Positions 1 through 7,261 of a DNA stretch of 64,000 nt are shown piece after piece. The stretch lies in assembly GCF_029338335.1 (NCBI RefSeq), contig NZ_CP119796.1; one strand, given 5' to 3'. Origin of the DNA: Halomontanus rarus (GTDB lineage: Archaea; Halobacteriota; Halobacteria; Halobacteriales; Natrialbaceae). Made by a program: the position numbers and the translations under genes. The notes beneath the pieces were generated by a model, which saw only the letters and a program-made list of their open reading frames with translations, was not told the origin of the DNA and searched no databases. The first letter of the stretch is position 1. Every line of letters starts with the position of its first letter.

Positions 1-252
1 CGGGTCAACATCTTCGTCGATCGGTGTTGTCTCCTCACGTTCCGAAGCTGTTTCCGCAACGAGTCGGTCCATGCGTTCGATAATCTGTTCGGGATCGTCT
101 TCAGGTTCAACGACCGCCTTTCCGCCCTCTTCGTGAATTTCTACTTCCGTCCCAGGCGTAATCCCGAGACGCTCTCGAAACTCCTGCGGAAGGACGATTC
201 GTCCTTTCGAATCCACTTTCACCATGTTCCCACTTTCGGTGGGAACGGTCAT
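1..252 (-). CDS. AbrB/SpoVT-type DNA-binding protein (3' end outside window)
   Basis: This is the N-terminal 84 codons of a gene that runs off the left edge. Near the start lies the swapped-hairpin AbrB signature: VKVDSKGRIVLPQEFRERLG, followed by ITPGTEVEIHEEGGKAVVEP. The rest is an acidic linker. Family members bind DNA as dimers and often act as the antitoxin of a VapC-type PIN toxin encoded directly downstream. Here that position lies outside the window, so the partner cannot be checked. The ATG at 252 was chosen because it precedes the AbrB core by a normal distance; an in-frame ATG at 225 is also possible. Confidence 0.8.
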   Translation of the reverse strand, partial: MTVPTESGNMVKVDSKGRIVLPQEFRERLGITPGTEVEIHEEGGKAVVEPEDDPEQIIERMDRLVAETASEREETTPIDEDVDP

Positions 253-659
253 AATAGTGTCGTTCAAATCACTGACGCCATCGTTCCGTTGAGTGAATCG
301 CCCTCGTCTATACTGCAACACTCCGTCAGTAACGGGCGAAACGTTCCGTCGAAATCAATACCTGATCAGCCTGCTGGCTGAGAAGCGGCTGGTGGGAGAC
401 AGGCCAGTCGAATGCGTGTCACCCACACACATGGGCCTTCTGATATCGCCGTCGACTGTTCGGGAGGCATCGTCGCAGGCAGACAGGGTGGAGACTGTGG
501 AGTCCACGGTCCCCAGTTCCCTGTCTCGTCGCCTGACGGCCCGCCCGGCTGGGTGTCGCGGGACGGGAAGGCGCACCCGGCGGGCTCGTGTGACACCGCT
601 TGCCGCCACATCGGGCTGGCCGCAATAATTATAATGAAAGACCGTGATCTTCCAATTGT
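253..659. other. Stretch without a recognised gene
   Basis: About 400 bp between the minus-strand AbrB gene and the plus-strand membrane microprotein at 660. Open frames exist on both strands here but look like GC-rich shadows: arginine- and proline-rich, with no recognisable motif. The right end holds the AT-rich promoter of the next gene. Confidence 0.5.
624..634 (+). promoter_or_regulatory. TATA-like box of a leaderless gene
   Basis: The AT-rich string AATAATTATAA is centred about 30 nt before the ATG at 660, in otherwise GC-rich DNA. In haloarchaea this spacing places the transcription start at or near the first codon. Confidence 0.5.
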
Positions 660-788
660 ATGATGGGGATCCTCTACACAATCGACGAGGTGCTGTTGCT
701 GCTCGTCATCGGTGGCCTCCTGGGGCTCTATGTGCTAATGCCCCTGCTAACGGCGAGTCGCACGTGGTGGGCCCGGTTGAGCCGGTGA
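660..788 (+). CDS. Single-pass membrane microprotein (42 aa)
   Basis: The reading frame begins MMGILYTIDEVLL and ends ASRTWWARLSR before TGA. A hydrophobic segment at about residues 10-30 (VLLLLVIGGLLGLYVLMPLL) is followed by a short basic, tryptophan-containing tail, so the protein is probably a single-pass membrane protein with its C-terminus in the cytoplasm. A TATA-like box about 30 nt upstream supports expression from a leaderless transcript. The function is unknown and no partner gene is evident; the next gene is on the opposite strand. Confidence 0.55.
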   Translation: MMGILYTIDEVLLLLVIGGLLGLYVLMPLLTASRTWWARLSR

Positions 789-890
789 GTGTGGCACCAA
801 TTCGGTGGGCTCCGAGCTGCCGGCCGCTCCGGTGCCGCCCGGGACCGGACGGTCTACTTGGGTCCAGTCACCGGACGGGCACACCCATTG

Positions 891-1265
891 TTATGGTGGG
901 GTTGGGACGGTCTCCGGAAGCGGCTCGACACGAAACACGTAGTCCACATAGGCGCCATTGAGGTTCGTCGGACTTTCTTCGGCAGTGTGCTCTCGACACA
1001 GGGCAACCTCTGCTTCAACTGCCCCGTGCCCTGTTTCTTCTTGGTATCGTTCGAGGACGACAAACGACGCGCGCTCGGTGCAGTTGCGACGGTGGCACTC
1101 ACGAGGTGCGTCCGAATCGTCGTCCGCCTCGCGTTGGGCGACATCCACCGCCTCACGTGGTGGATCGGCCTCGTCAGCATGGTCTCGCTCTTGTTCACGG
1201 TGATGCTCTCGCTGGCGGTCACCAGTACGCTCTCGTTCGTCTCGGCCTGTGTTCGGGTCGGTCAT
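891..1265 (-). CDS. Haloarchaeal zinc-finger-like protein of unknown function
   Basis: 124 aa. The first ~60 residues are a charged, low-complexity Arg/Glu/Asp region. The C-terminal half is compact and looks conserved: CHRRNCTERASFVVLERYQE, then EVALCREHTAEESPTNLNGA and YVDYVFRVEPLPE. The cysteines and histidines (CxxxxC, later CREH) could bind one zinc ion. I have the impression that similar small proteins occur in many haloarchaea, but I cannot name a function. The gene stands alone. The overlapping plus-strand frame is longer but low-complexity, and I treat it as a shadow. Confidence 0.65.
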   Translation of the reverse strand: MTDPNTGRDERERTGDRQREHHREQERDHADEADPPREAVDVAQREADDDSDAPRECHRRNCTERASFVVLERYQEETGHGAVEAEVALCREHTAEESPTNLNGAYVDYVFRVEPLPETVPTPP

Positions 1266-1638
1266 ACTATCCTTAGCGGGGTCATTAGGATCTTGATATC
1301 GTCGCGATTCGGTACTACGTCACTGGGGCAGATATATGCGGGGCCACCTGTTCCTGAACCCGGTCGGTTTTGAGCGTATTCCGCACCGAATCGGATTCAC
1401 AGTCATCGTGGGTGGCACGGATTTCATCGGTGGTCGAGGCGGATACCCCGACCCTTGAGGTCGGGATTGTTGACCAGTCTCGAGCGGCGATACCGTTCCC
1501 ATATGACCGAAGGGACCAACCGAGCGGAAGACGACTGTGGCCGCAGCTCCGCGCTTGCTAGCCGGTCCACAGGTGTGTCACGGTCCCGTAGCCGATGCCG
1601 AGGGCATCGGGTGCGCAAAAGAGAACGGCAATCGATCG
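1266..1638. other. Intergenic stretch with a solo transposon-end hairpin
   Basis: No gene is supported in this ~370 bp. It separates two minus-strand genes and contains the stem-loop at 1447-1465, which resembles the right end of an IS200/IS605-family element. No recognisable transposase sequence remains next to it. Confidence 0.45.
1447..1465 (+). repeat. Stem-loop like an IS200/IS605 right end
   Basis: CCCGACC, the loop CTTGA and GGTCGGG form a perfect 7-bp stem with a 5-nt loop. TTGAC follows shortly after. The arrangement matches the end hairpins at 16551 and elsewhere in the window, so it is probably the relic right end of a TnpB-type element. Confidence 0.45.
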
Positions 1639-1995
1639 TCAGTCGGCCTGTGAGGCGCCTTGTTGGTCGAAGATGGCGACGATTTCGTTCGCAAACTCGA
1701 CGGTCCGTTCCGGGAGCCCGTACTTCGCCTGCGAGTGATCGGCGGCTTGCAGTTTCGCGACGACCTCCCGTTGGTGTGGGAGTTCCTCGATGGTCTCTCG
1801 GACATCGAACGTCATCGCCCCGTCGTCATCCGTCTCGAGCCACGACTGGGTGCGCTGGCGATCATCGTACGATACCGTGTAGGTCTCGCCGCCGATGACC
1901 TCAATAATCGTCTCGAGCTCGCCGATCTCAAGCTCGTCGTCGTCGGTCTCGAGATAGACCGTGCCGTCATCGATTCGCGTCTCGTAGCGATCCAT
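1639..1995 (-). CDS. Small acidic haloarchaeal protein of unknown function
   Basis: 118 aa, starting MDRYETRIDDGTVYLETDDD. The N-terminal half looks like short beta strands (TVYLET, ETYTVSYDD, QSWLETDDD). The second half is predicted helical (MTFDVRETIEELPHQREVVA and TVEFANEIVAIFDQ). There is no signal peptide or membrane segment, so it is probably cytoplasmic. On the minus strand the upstream AT-rich AAATTTACTT lies close to the start codon. I recognise it only as a typical haloarchaeal hypothetical protein. Confidence 0.65.
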   Translation of the reverse strand: MDRYETRIDDGTVYLETDDDELEIGELETIIEVIGGETYTVSYDDRQRTQSWLETDDDGAMTFDVRETIEELPHQREVVAKLQAADHSQAKYGLPERTVEFANEIVAIFDQQGASQAD

Positions 1996-2312
1996 GCGCT
2001 CGTGTCATTCCGCGCGCCAAAGTAAATTTGGGACGATCCGATATGTGCGCTCACAGCGCTAGCCACTGTGCGGTGGTCGACGAGCCTCCTCACGCGCCCT
2101 CATCGGTGTCCTATGCGCGACTGGCAGCACCGAAACGTGCTCCTGCTGACCACCGACAACGACTTCACGGGCCCGGGGCCGACAGACCAGACCGATATGA
2201 CGACGGGTGCCGTCATCAAACTTGACCGATCGGAGGTATGTGAGACAGTACACACGGTCGCCGTTATTGTCAGATGGATTGTTTATTATCGGATGGTGTG
2301 GTACGGAGCCAC

Positions 2313-2621
2313 ATGGCAGCAGTTAATCTCGTGAACGGGGTCACGTATGGGTTCCGGCTCTTTGGGTACCTGATCGGGGTCTCGATCCTCGGTCTCCTTC
2401 CTCTCGGTCTGGGCTATCTCCTCATGGATGGGGCGCCACTGGTGGGTGCGCTACTCATGCTGTTCGGATTTCTCGTGTTTTATGCCGGCTCGTTTGGCCT
2501 GTTTTACAAGGTCATTGCAGACGCCGTCAGTGCTGGGGTCAGTGATGTTTCGTCTCCCGCTGACGAACCAGTCGTTGATCCAGCGCCTGATCTGGATCCC
2601 ACGACGACGGACTCACCGTGA
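2313..2621 (+). CDS. Two-TM membrane protein of unknown function
   Basis: 102 aa from ATG 2313. This start was preferred over the upstream in-frame ATG at 2274 because MAAVNLVNGVTYGFRLFGYL is the natural N-terminus of the first hydrophobic stretch. Two membrane segments (about residues 13-33 and 38-62) are joined by the short loop MDGAP. They are followed by a cytoplasmic or external acidic tail rich in Pro and Asp. This fits the general shape of small haloarchaeal membrane proteins that lack an assigned function. Confidence 0.6.
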   Translation: MAAVNLVNGVTYGFRLFGYLIGVSILGLLPLGLGYLLMDGAPLVGALLMLFGFLVFYAGSFGLFYKVIADAVSAGVSDVSSPADEPVVDPAPDLDPTTTDSP

Positions 2622-3463
2622 CTAGACCGGTGGGTTGGCCGGGTCGACCGGCAGCAGCGGTCGGTGTCGATCGACTCTCGACCTGTCGGGCACTTCTTCG
2701 CTCGTTCAGAGTTCACCAGTCACCGCCGGTGCCAGCGGATACCTCGGCCGTGTCATCTCGACCATTCCTATGGCTGGTTGGTGTCCGCAGTCCACCACGT
2801 CGAGGCGACTCGGTACTGTGGTACCGCCAATCGCTCGTGCGACAGCCCCACTGCTTCCCGCCGCCTGAGTACCGACCTCGAATGTCGTCCGCGACGACGG
2901 GCGTGTCCGCGTCGGTACACTGCGGGCCACTCGCCAGCACCTGCCTCCCCTCGGGAGTTAGCCCGCGACGCGGACCTCACCGAGAAATGGGCGGGTCGCA
3001 AGGCGAGCACCCGCTCGAGCACCATCGCACGCCACCACCACACCGCCACTCTCCAGACGACGCCCTCGAGCATTGCACTTGATCGACGCACGGCTACGCT
3101 GGGGTGACCGTCAGCTCCCCTCCATGGTGGTGAGTCCCGGTTTGCGGAGGGGGCTAGTATCGCCGCGGTCCAGTCGCCGTTATACGGCGGCTTCGATCTG
3201 ATCGTCTGCGGATACGGCTCGCCGAACGAGCCAGTGTAACGATCTCTCAGTCGACATTTATCGCTTGCCGTGAGCAGATCGTTGACTCGAGTCGGCAAAA
3301 CGGTTTGTAATTGATGAACGACGCAACGAAGAATGAATCCAGAGCAGTATGCAATTAGTGTTTGCAACACGTGTCGAGCATCTACACTCAGTATTCCACG
3401 AACGTTCAGGAAGATCTATCATCTGACAAAGGATATTTAACGCTCATCGATAGTGTCTCACCT
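2622..3463. other. 840-bp stretch without a supported gene
   Basis: Several long frames cross this interval on both strands, including a 200-codon minus frame at 2768-3370. All are rich in Arg, Ser, Pro and Cys and none shows the acidic composition of the real proteins here. I see no motif. It could be decayed DNA; the last 40 bp carry the promoter of the HalOD1 gene. Confidence 0.45.
3433..3440 (+). promoter_or_regulatory. TATA box of HalOD1 gene
   Basis: ATATTTAA is centred about 27 nt upstream of ATG 3464, the leaderless spacing. It supports that internal start rather than the in-frame ATG at 3362, which lies before the promoter. Confidence 0.6.
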
Positions 3464-3736
3464 ATGAGCACAGTCCCCTCGCAGACCCACCACGAAGTGG
3501 CCGACTCGGTCAGTCTCGCCGTTGTTCGGGCGGTCGCATCGAAGACTGAAACGGACCCGGCAGCGCTGCCACCGCTGTACGACTGGATTGATCCCGACGC
3601 TCTTGATGCCCTCTTCGCCCCGTCGCGGACGAACGACCGACGGGAAGGCACGATCGAATTCACCTACGACGGCTCCCTCGTGACGATCTCGTTCGACGAC
3701 AACCGCACGATCACCGTCGGCGAGACGACTCAGTGA
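3464..3736 (+). CDS. HalOD1 output-domain protein
   Basis: 90 aa. The pattern fits the haloarchaeal output domain HalOD1: SVSLAVVRAVASKTETDP, then PPLYDWIDPDALDALFAP, followed by IEFTYDGSLVTISFDDNRTI. Family knowledge: these stand-alone or fused small domains are common in haloarchaea and are thought to serve signalling or regulatory circuits, but the mechanism is not established. The start is fixed by the TATA-like box at 3433-3440. The gene is monocistronic and faces a convergent winged-helix regulator. Confidence 0.8.
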   Translation: MSTVPSQTHHEVADSVSLAVVRAVASKTETDPAALPPLYDWIDPDALDALFAPSRTNDRREGTIEFTYDGSLVTISFDDNRTITVGETTQ

Positions 3737-3840
3737 ACTACCCCGCCCTACTCGCTCGGCTTCGCCTCGCTCCTTGAGGACGGGGGCTTGGCACCCTCAC
3801 CGCTACCGCTAACCTATTTTCACTGCGAAATCTGGAGACT

Positions 3841-4212
3841 TTACTCTTCTGCCGTGGATGGATCGGCACGTCCAGCACCAATTGCGGACAGTTCGCCATT
3901 CAATTCTGCGACCAGTTTTCCGACCGGACTCTCGAGATTGTAATGATATCGTTTCCCACCAGCGGTTTCTGCGACCACACCGAGTTCGACGAGTTTGTCG
4001 ATATGTCGACGGACGCTCTGACGGCTTACCCCTGCAAACTCGGCGAGTTCGGTCTTGTTGAACTCCTTTTTTGGATCGACCTGGAGCAACGCATCGATGA
4101 TGAAATGGACGCTCTCGTGCTGACAGAGATAGAGCCATCCGCTTGGATACTCGATCCGTTGCTGGCGCATACTCTTCTCGTTCGTCTCTTCGTTCGTGTC
4201 GATTGTACTCAT
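3841..4212 (-). CDS. Winged-helix transcriptional regulator
   Basis: 123 aa, cytoplasmic. Residues ~20-45 form the leading helix (PSGWLYLCQHESVHFIIDAL). A helix-turn-helix follows: FNKTELAEFAGVSRQSVRRH, then IDKLVELGVVAETAGGKRYH, with a wing ending YHYNLESPVGKL. This is the ArsR/MarR-like fold typical of haloarchaeal local regulators. The ATG at 4212 (MSTIDTNEE) is preferred to a TTG at 4224. The gene is divergent from the 106-aa gene at 4331; the ~118-bp space between them could hold its operator. No ligand-binding domain is visible. Confidence 0.75.
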   Translation of the reverse strand: MSTIDTNEETNEKSMRQQRIEYPSGWLYLCQHESVHFIIDALLQVDPKKEFNKTELAEFAGVSRQSVRRHIDKLVELGVVAETAGGKRYHYNLESPVGKLVAELNGELSAIGAGRADPSTAEE

Positions 4213-4297
4213 TGTCGACTCCAATGTCCCCGAATGCCAAAACTGTTGTGCTAAGAGTGGTACACAGACTATGGTGTAGTGCTACATTAAAGTAGAA

Positions 4298-4306
4298 ATA
4301 ATTATA
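4298..4306 (+). promoter_or_regulatory. TATA-like box
   Basis: ATAATTATA within an AT-rich block, about 28 nt before ATG 4331. It indicates a leaderless transcript and lies in the divergent region shared with the winged-helix regulator. Confidence 0.5.
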
Positions 4307-4330
4307 GGGGCAGCATTTGTGTCGTGAGTC

Positions 4331-4651
4331 ATGAGCGAGACGGAACTCATCTGTGCGATTTGTCGCGTCCTCGTCTCAAATCACGCCTACGGGAAGCCGA
4401 TTCCACGCGACGTGATACTCAACAAGGCCTCGTACCCACCACACAGGGGTGGTGAAGCGAAGGCAGCATTCGAGGCGGTTCGGACACAACCGTTTGTTAT
4501 CGATTATGGCGACCGCGGAATACAACTCGACAACGGGGCGTTCGACGATCTCGTGCAATTTCTGTACGATGACTGCGGATGGGAGCGATTCGAACTCGAG
4601 TTGCGACTAAAGCACTTCGAAGGATGGGATACTATCGAGTGGGATGACTAA
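4331..4651 (+). CDS. Conserved-looking 106-aa protein of unknown function
   Basis: Starts MSETELICAICRVLVSNHAY. The middle part (GKPIPRDVILNKASYPPHRG, then FEAVRTQPFVIDYGDRGIQL) and the C-terminal WERFELELRLKHFEGWDTIE look like a compact alpha/beta domain without cofactor motifs or membrane segments. Its last ~18 codons have a close copy at 21838-21897, next to the second coiled-coil operon. Both coiled-coil operons therefore once had this gene nearby. Function unknown. Confidence 0.7.
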   Translation: MSETELICAICRVLVSNHAYGKPIPRDVILNKASYPPHRGGEAKAAFEAVRTQPFVIDYGDRGIQLDNGAFDDLVQFLYDDCGWERFELELRLKHFEGWDTIEWDD

Positions 4652-4777
4652 TGTTGCTATCAACCACTCTCAAACTTCGCCGCCAACGGTGGTAGTGGAC
4701 CGCCAATCCACTCAAGATACTTCCCTGACGTTTGTTTGTCGAACCAAATTAGATCTAATACAGACCGATAGCGCATA

Positions 4778-4797
4778 CCTCCGACTTGAAGCGGAGG
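4778..4797 (+). repeat. Right-end-type stem-loop
   Basis: CCTCCG, the 8-nt loop ACTTGAAG and CGGAGG form a perfect 6-bp stem, followed directly by TCAA. The same design recurs at 5096, 16551 and 18100. Confidence 0.5.
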
Positions 4798-5095
4798 TCA
4801 AGCGGTAGGCCGGGCGCACCATCCACCGCCAGTGTCCGTGACGGATTTCGACCGTGATCGGTTTGCTGTGGTCCCGCGTAGCGTGAAGTGCTACGAATAC
4901 CGTGAAATGCCGTCCCCGAACCACAAGGGGAAGCGAACCAGCGGTGGGTCGCACGGCGATGACATGGTATTCGATGGGGCCTCATTGACCGGGCCACAGC
5001 CCTATACGAGGGAGGAAACGAGAGTTCCTCCGGTATGCTGCCGGTTCCCTCTGAGTGCGGGTTGGAACCTCGAGCGGAAATCCCATGGTGGGATT

Positions 5096-5115
5096 CCACG
5101 GTCTTCAGGCCGTGG
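5096..5115 (+). repeat. Right-end-type stem-loop
   Basis: CCACGG, the loop TCTTCAGG and CCGTGG form a 6-bp stem, then AGGAGGTCAAC follows. The loop and the trailing sequence are nearly identical to the hairpin at 18100-18119, so both probably come from the same IS family. Confidence 0.55.
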
Positions 5116-5192
5116 AGGAGGTCAACTGTCTCAGTCCGTGGCGACGACCTCGTCTCTCCGGAAATCTCCCACGGCCCATCACTCCTCGAGCG

Positions 5193-5533
5193 TCACAACC
5201 AATTTTGACTCACGTACTCGAGTGTGACGTCCGATTGGGGAACGTACTGGGACATCTCGTGAACGATATCACCAACTGTTCGTGCAGCAAGGGTCTGGTC
5301 TTTTTGAAAGAGGGGGCCAGCAGTCTGGTCGAGTTCAATATCCGTGAAAAAGTCGTCATCCTGTGTGAGGATCACGCGTTCAGTTCGTCGAGCATAGGTA
5401 GCGATCGCTGTATCGTCTACCCCAACTCGAGGTCAGGAACGTCACCGATCCACTCAATATCGTGACCCAGTTTGCGGAGATAGTTGATCGTCGCCTGTTC
5501 GACATTTTCGTCGGCGAGCAACCGGTACGTCAT
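5193..5533 (-). pseudogene. DUF5615 PIN-like toxin, frameshifted
   Basis: Read from ATG 5533 the protein begins MTYRLLADENVEQATINYLR, then KLGHDIEWIGDVPDLELG, and meets a stop at about 5415-5420. Shifting one base restores DDTAIATYARRTERVILTQD and DDDFFTDIELDQT through to the end at 5193. The motifs (LLADENV near the start, VILTQDDDF in the middle) are those of the DUF5615/Mut7-C PIN-like nuclease family, whose acidic residues bind the catalytic metal. The break is in a short G run, so either one G was lost or the base call is wrong. The start overlaps the stop of the DUF433 gene by ATGA, as in intact DUF433-DUF5615 pairs. As written the toxin is truncated before its C-terminal half. Confidence 0.75.
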
Positions 5534-5811
5534 TTCTGGACCGCATTCGGGTCGGTCGTCAACTCCTCGTGTGCAGCGATCGCTTCTCGGCGTTCTCGTT
5601 CGACGGTCCGCATCTCGTCGGGATGATCGTGATAGTACGTCAGCGCCCGATAGACATCCGCCACATCGAGATCGTGTCGATCGGCAACCGTCCGCGGCTC
5701 GAGTCCACGATCCTCCACCTGAACCTTGATGAACTGAACGGTCAGCCGACGTCCCTCGAGATGCGGTTCGTCGTGGAGTTCACGAACGATCCTCGTTGCC
5801 ATCTGGCTCAT
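5530..5811 (-). CDS. DUF433 family antitoxin
   Basis: 93 aa. It contains the DUF433 pattern of strand, wing and HTH: TRIVRELHDEPHLEGRRLTV, then FIKVQVEDRGLEPRTVADRH, then LDVADVYRALTYYHDHPDEM. Family knowledge: DUF433 proteins pair with DUF5615 PIN-like proteins as predicted type II toxin-antitoxin modules and are expected to bind both the toxin and their own operator. Here the partner follows with a 4-nt ATGA overlap but is frameshifted, so the antitoxin may have outlived its toxin. The tail after the domain is charged and helical. Confidence 0.8.
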   Translation of the reverse strand: MSQMATRIVRELHDEPHLEGRRLTVQFIKVQVEDRGLEPRTVADRHDLDVADVYRALTYYHDHPDEMRTVERERREAIAAHEELTTDPNAVQK

Positions 5812-5950
5812 ACATGATATAGTTCGCCATCGTACTTGAAACGTCGGACGAAATTTTCGGGACTCGGTTCGTGTTTCCGGAGACAGCTGGTGTCCTCAGT
5901 ACGACCGCTTGAGGTTGGTCCCGGTCTCGACCGACGACGACCGCTCGAGG

Positions 5951-6061
5951 AATGGACCCACCGGTACCGAACCCGTCTGAACCGGTGATGGCGTGGGGAC
6001 TGTGGTGGTCCTGTGAGAGGTGGGGCTCTCTCGAGAGTAGGGTTCCGGGCCGTGGTCAGTG
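5951..6061. repeat. Conserved 3' flank of coiled-coil operon, copy 1
   Basis: About 100 bp immediately after the coiled-coil gene match the corresponding flank of copy 2 (22022-22126) with only scattered differences. On the plus strand both read MDPxVPNPSEPV, then a variable residue, AW, a variable stretch and RWGSLE. This conserved flank is discussed as a finding; I cannot tell whether it is coding. Confidence 0.5.
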
Positions 6062-6925
6062 CTATCCGTCGACGTCAGCTGTCTCCGGTGGTAGTGTGTC
6101 GGAGGATCCTGTTTCTCCGGGGATCTCCGCCTCTGCGGTGAGGAGGACGCGGCGTTCGGTGTACTCGAGGCCGTTCTTTCGCTCCCGCTTTCTTCGGATG
6201 GCCAGCCGGTTCTTGGAGAGATCGAGGAGCGCATCGATCGTCCTCGAGACGAGTTTCTTCGCGTAGGCATCACTGGTCCCAGGTTCCCGTCTGCGGATCC
6301 AGTGTTTCAGGTCTGAGGCCTTGACGTATTCGCGGACGTTCTTGCAGCCGTCTCGCCAGGGGTCGTCTCCGGCCGTGGCGTCCGTACGAACTTTCCAGAG
6401 TTTGGCCGCGAGTCTCGAGGGAAGGGCGTTCGTGGTCGAGCGAAGCATCTCGTCGTCTATCCGGGCGAGTTGCTGGATAGGGAGGAGGTCCCCGTGCGCG
6501 AGCGAGACGGACCCGCGTTGCAGTGGATCCTCGGAGTCGGGGAGACGGTAGTACAACCGGTCGTCATCTTTCTGTATCTTCTCGAGGTGGTCGCCGTTGA
6601 CGTCAATCTCGTGAGGATCGACATTCGTTTCGAGGAGGTGAGCACCTTTCTCGAGTTCTCTGGCCTGCAGTTCCTTGAGTCGCTCCTTGTTTGCACCCGA
6701 CCGCTTGTGTGCGGCATCAACGGCTGCGCTGTTCTGCGTGGTTTCAGACTCGAGTTCGTCGACACGGTTCTGGAGTTGGTGGTTTTCCGTTCGAAGCGTG
6801 TCGATCTCGTCCTCGAGCGTTTCGATCTGATCAGCGAGGCGCTCGTTCTGTTCATAAAGAGCCTCGAGTTCTTCAGCGAGTGACTCGAGGCTGACGTCAC
6901 GCGTTTGAGCGGGTGCGTCACGCAT
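6062..6925 (-). CDS. Coiled-coil protein with conserved C-terminal domain, operon copy 1 (gene 4)
   Basis: 287 aa from ATG 6925, chosen because the same 8-nt overlap with the upstream gene is seen in copy 2. Residues ~10-75 form a heptad coiled coil (LAEELEALYEQNERLADQIE, then TLEDEIDTLRTENHQLQNRV). Next come KRSGANKERLKELQARELEK and a globular C-terminal region with LLPIQQLARIDDEMLRSTTN, NVREYVKASDLKHWIRRREP and SRTIDALLDLSKNRLAIRRK. The last part looks like a winged-helix or basic DNA-binding module. The paralogue at 22127 is nearly identical from the RRSGANK motif to EIPGE and differs in the coiled coil and tail. No known family is recognised; DNA binding and dimerisation are inferences. 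Confidence 0.75.
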   Translation of the reverse strand: MRDAPAQTRDVSLESLAEELEALYEQNERLADQIETLEDEIDTLRTENHQLQNRVDELESETTQNSAAVDAAHKRSGANKERLKELQARELEKGAHLLETNVDPHEIDVNGDHLEKIQKDDDRLYYRLPDSEDPLQRGSVSLAHGDLLPIQQLARIDDEMLRSTTNALPSRLAAKLWKVRTDATAGDDPWRDGCKNVREYVKASDLKHWIRRREPGTSDAYAKKLVSRTIDALLDLSKNRLAIRRKRERKNGLEYTERRVLLTAEAEIPGETGSSDTLPPETADVDG

Positions 6926-7157
6926 CGTCCTCACCGTCATCTTTCACGGGATGCGGTCGCGGACCATCGGGTGCGCTGTACTCACTGTCGCTCCCGAAAC
7001 AGGCGACTTCGGTCGCGTGCTCACATCCAATCTCTCGCCAGTCGTCACCGGTCCACTCGAATTCCGTGCGACTCCAGACCTCGTCGTGCGGTTCGAAGAG
7101 GACCGCTCGTGGAGCGCCGTGCTCGGACGTCCACCGGACGTCGAAGCCCTCGGTCAT
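6918..7157 (-). CDS. Operon copy 1, gene 3: small beta-rich protein
   Basis: 79 aa: MTEGFDVRWTSEHGAPRAVL, then FEPHDEVWSRTEFEWTGDDW and REIGCEHATEVACFGSDSEY, with an acidic tail. It is clearly homologous to 23205-23573 in copy 2 (same WT.E.GAPRA.LFEP and RTEFEWTG.EWRE.GCE motifs). A decayed version lies at 24790-24914. It overlaps gene 2 by ATGA and gene 4 by 8 nt, so the operon is translationally coupled. Function unknown; the protein has no membrane segment and no enzymatic motif. Confidence 0.7.
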   Translation of the reverse strand: MTEGFDVRWTSEHGAPRAVLFEPHDEVWSRTEFEWTGDDWREIGCEHATEVACFGSDSEYSAPDGPRPHPVKDDGEDDA

Positions 7158-7261
7158 CGGTCAACCTCCTCGAGAAGGGCACAGTATGCTCGCTCGAGGT
7201 CTCCCGGCGTCACGGGCCGCTCGAGTTCGAGCGTGACAGCGATCGTCTCGTCGGGACTCAT
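7154..7261 (-). CDS. Operon copy 1, gene 2: 35-aa microprotein
   Basis: Reads MSPDETIAVTLELERPVTPG, then DLERAYCALLEEVDR. It shares ATGA overlaps with both neighbours, which is strong evidence that it is translated. A related sequence (MIAVTLELKRPVTASDLKQV, then YCVLLKG) survives in the degenerate third copy at 24915-25002, so the microprotein is conserved at protein level. The shape is one or two strands and one helix. No counterpart is obvious in copy 2. Confidence 0.65.
   Translation of the reverse strand: MSPDETIAVTLELERPVTPGDLERAYCALLEEVDR

Larger units (their letters stand above)
4652..5192. other. Non-coding relic of IS200/IS605-type or PATE-like element
   Basis: This 540-bp stretch has no supported gene. 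It holds two stem-loops (4778-4797 and 5096-5115) of the right-end type, each followed by GGTCAA or AGGTCAA. The ~300 bp between them is conserved-looking GC-rich DNA whose minus-strand frame (4755-5099) gives only low-complexity protein. The layout is reminiscent of the palindrome-associated, transposase-less elements described in haloarchaea. That identification is an inference from structure only. Confidence 0.45.

Noticed and set aside
2768..3370. 200-codon open frame on the minus strand
   Set aside because: Rich in Arg, Ser, Trp and Pro with no acidic bias, domain or promoter; typical of a chance frame in GC-rich DNA.
4755..5099. 115-codon minus frame between two hairpins
   Set aside because: Gly/Arg/His/Ser-rich, no motif; more likely non-coding transposon DNA.
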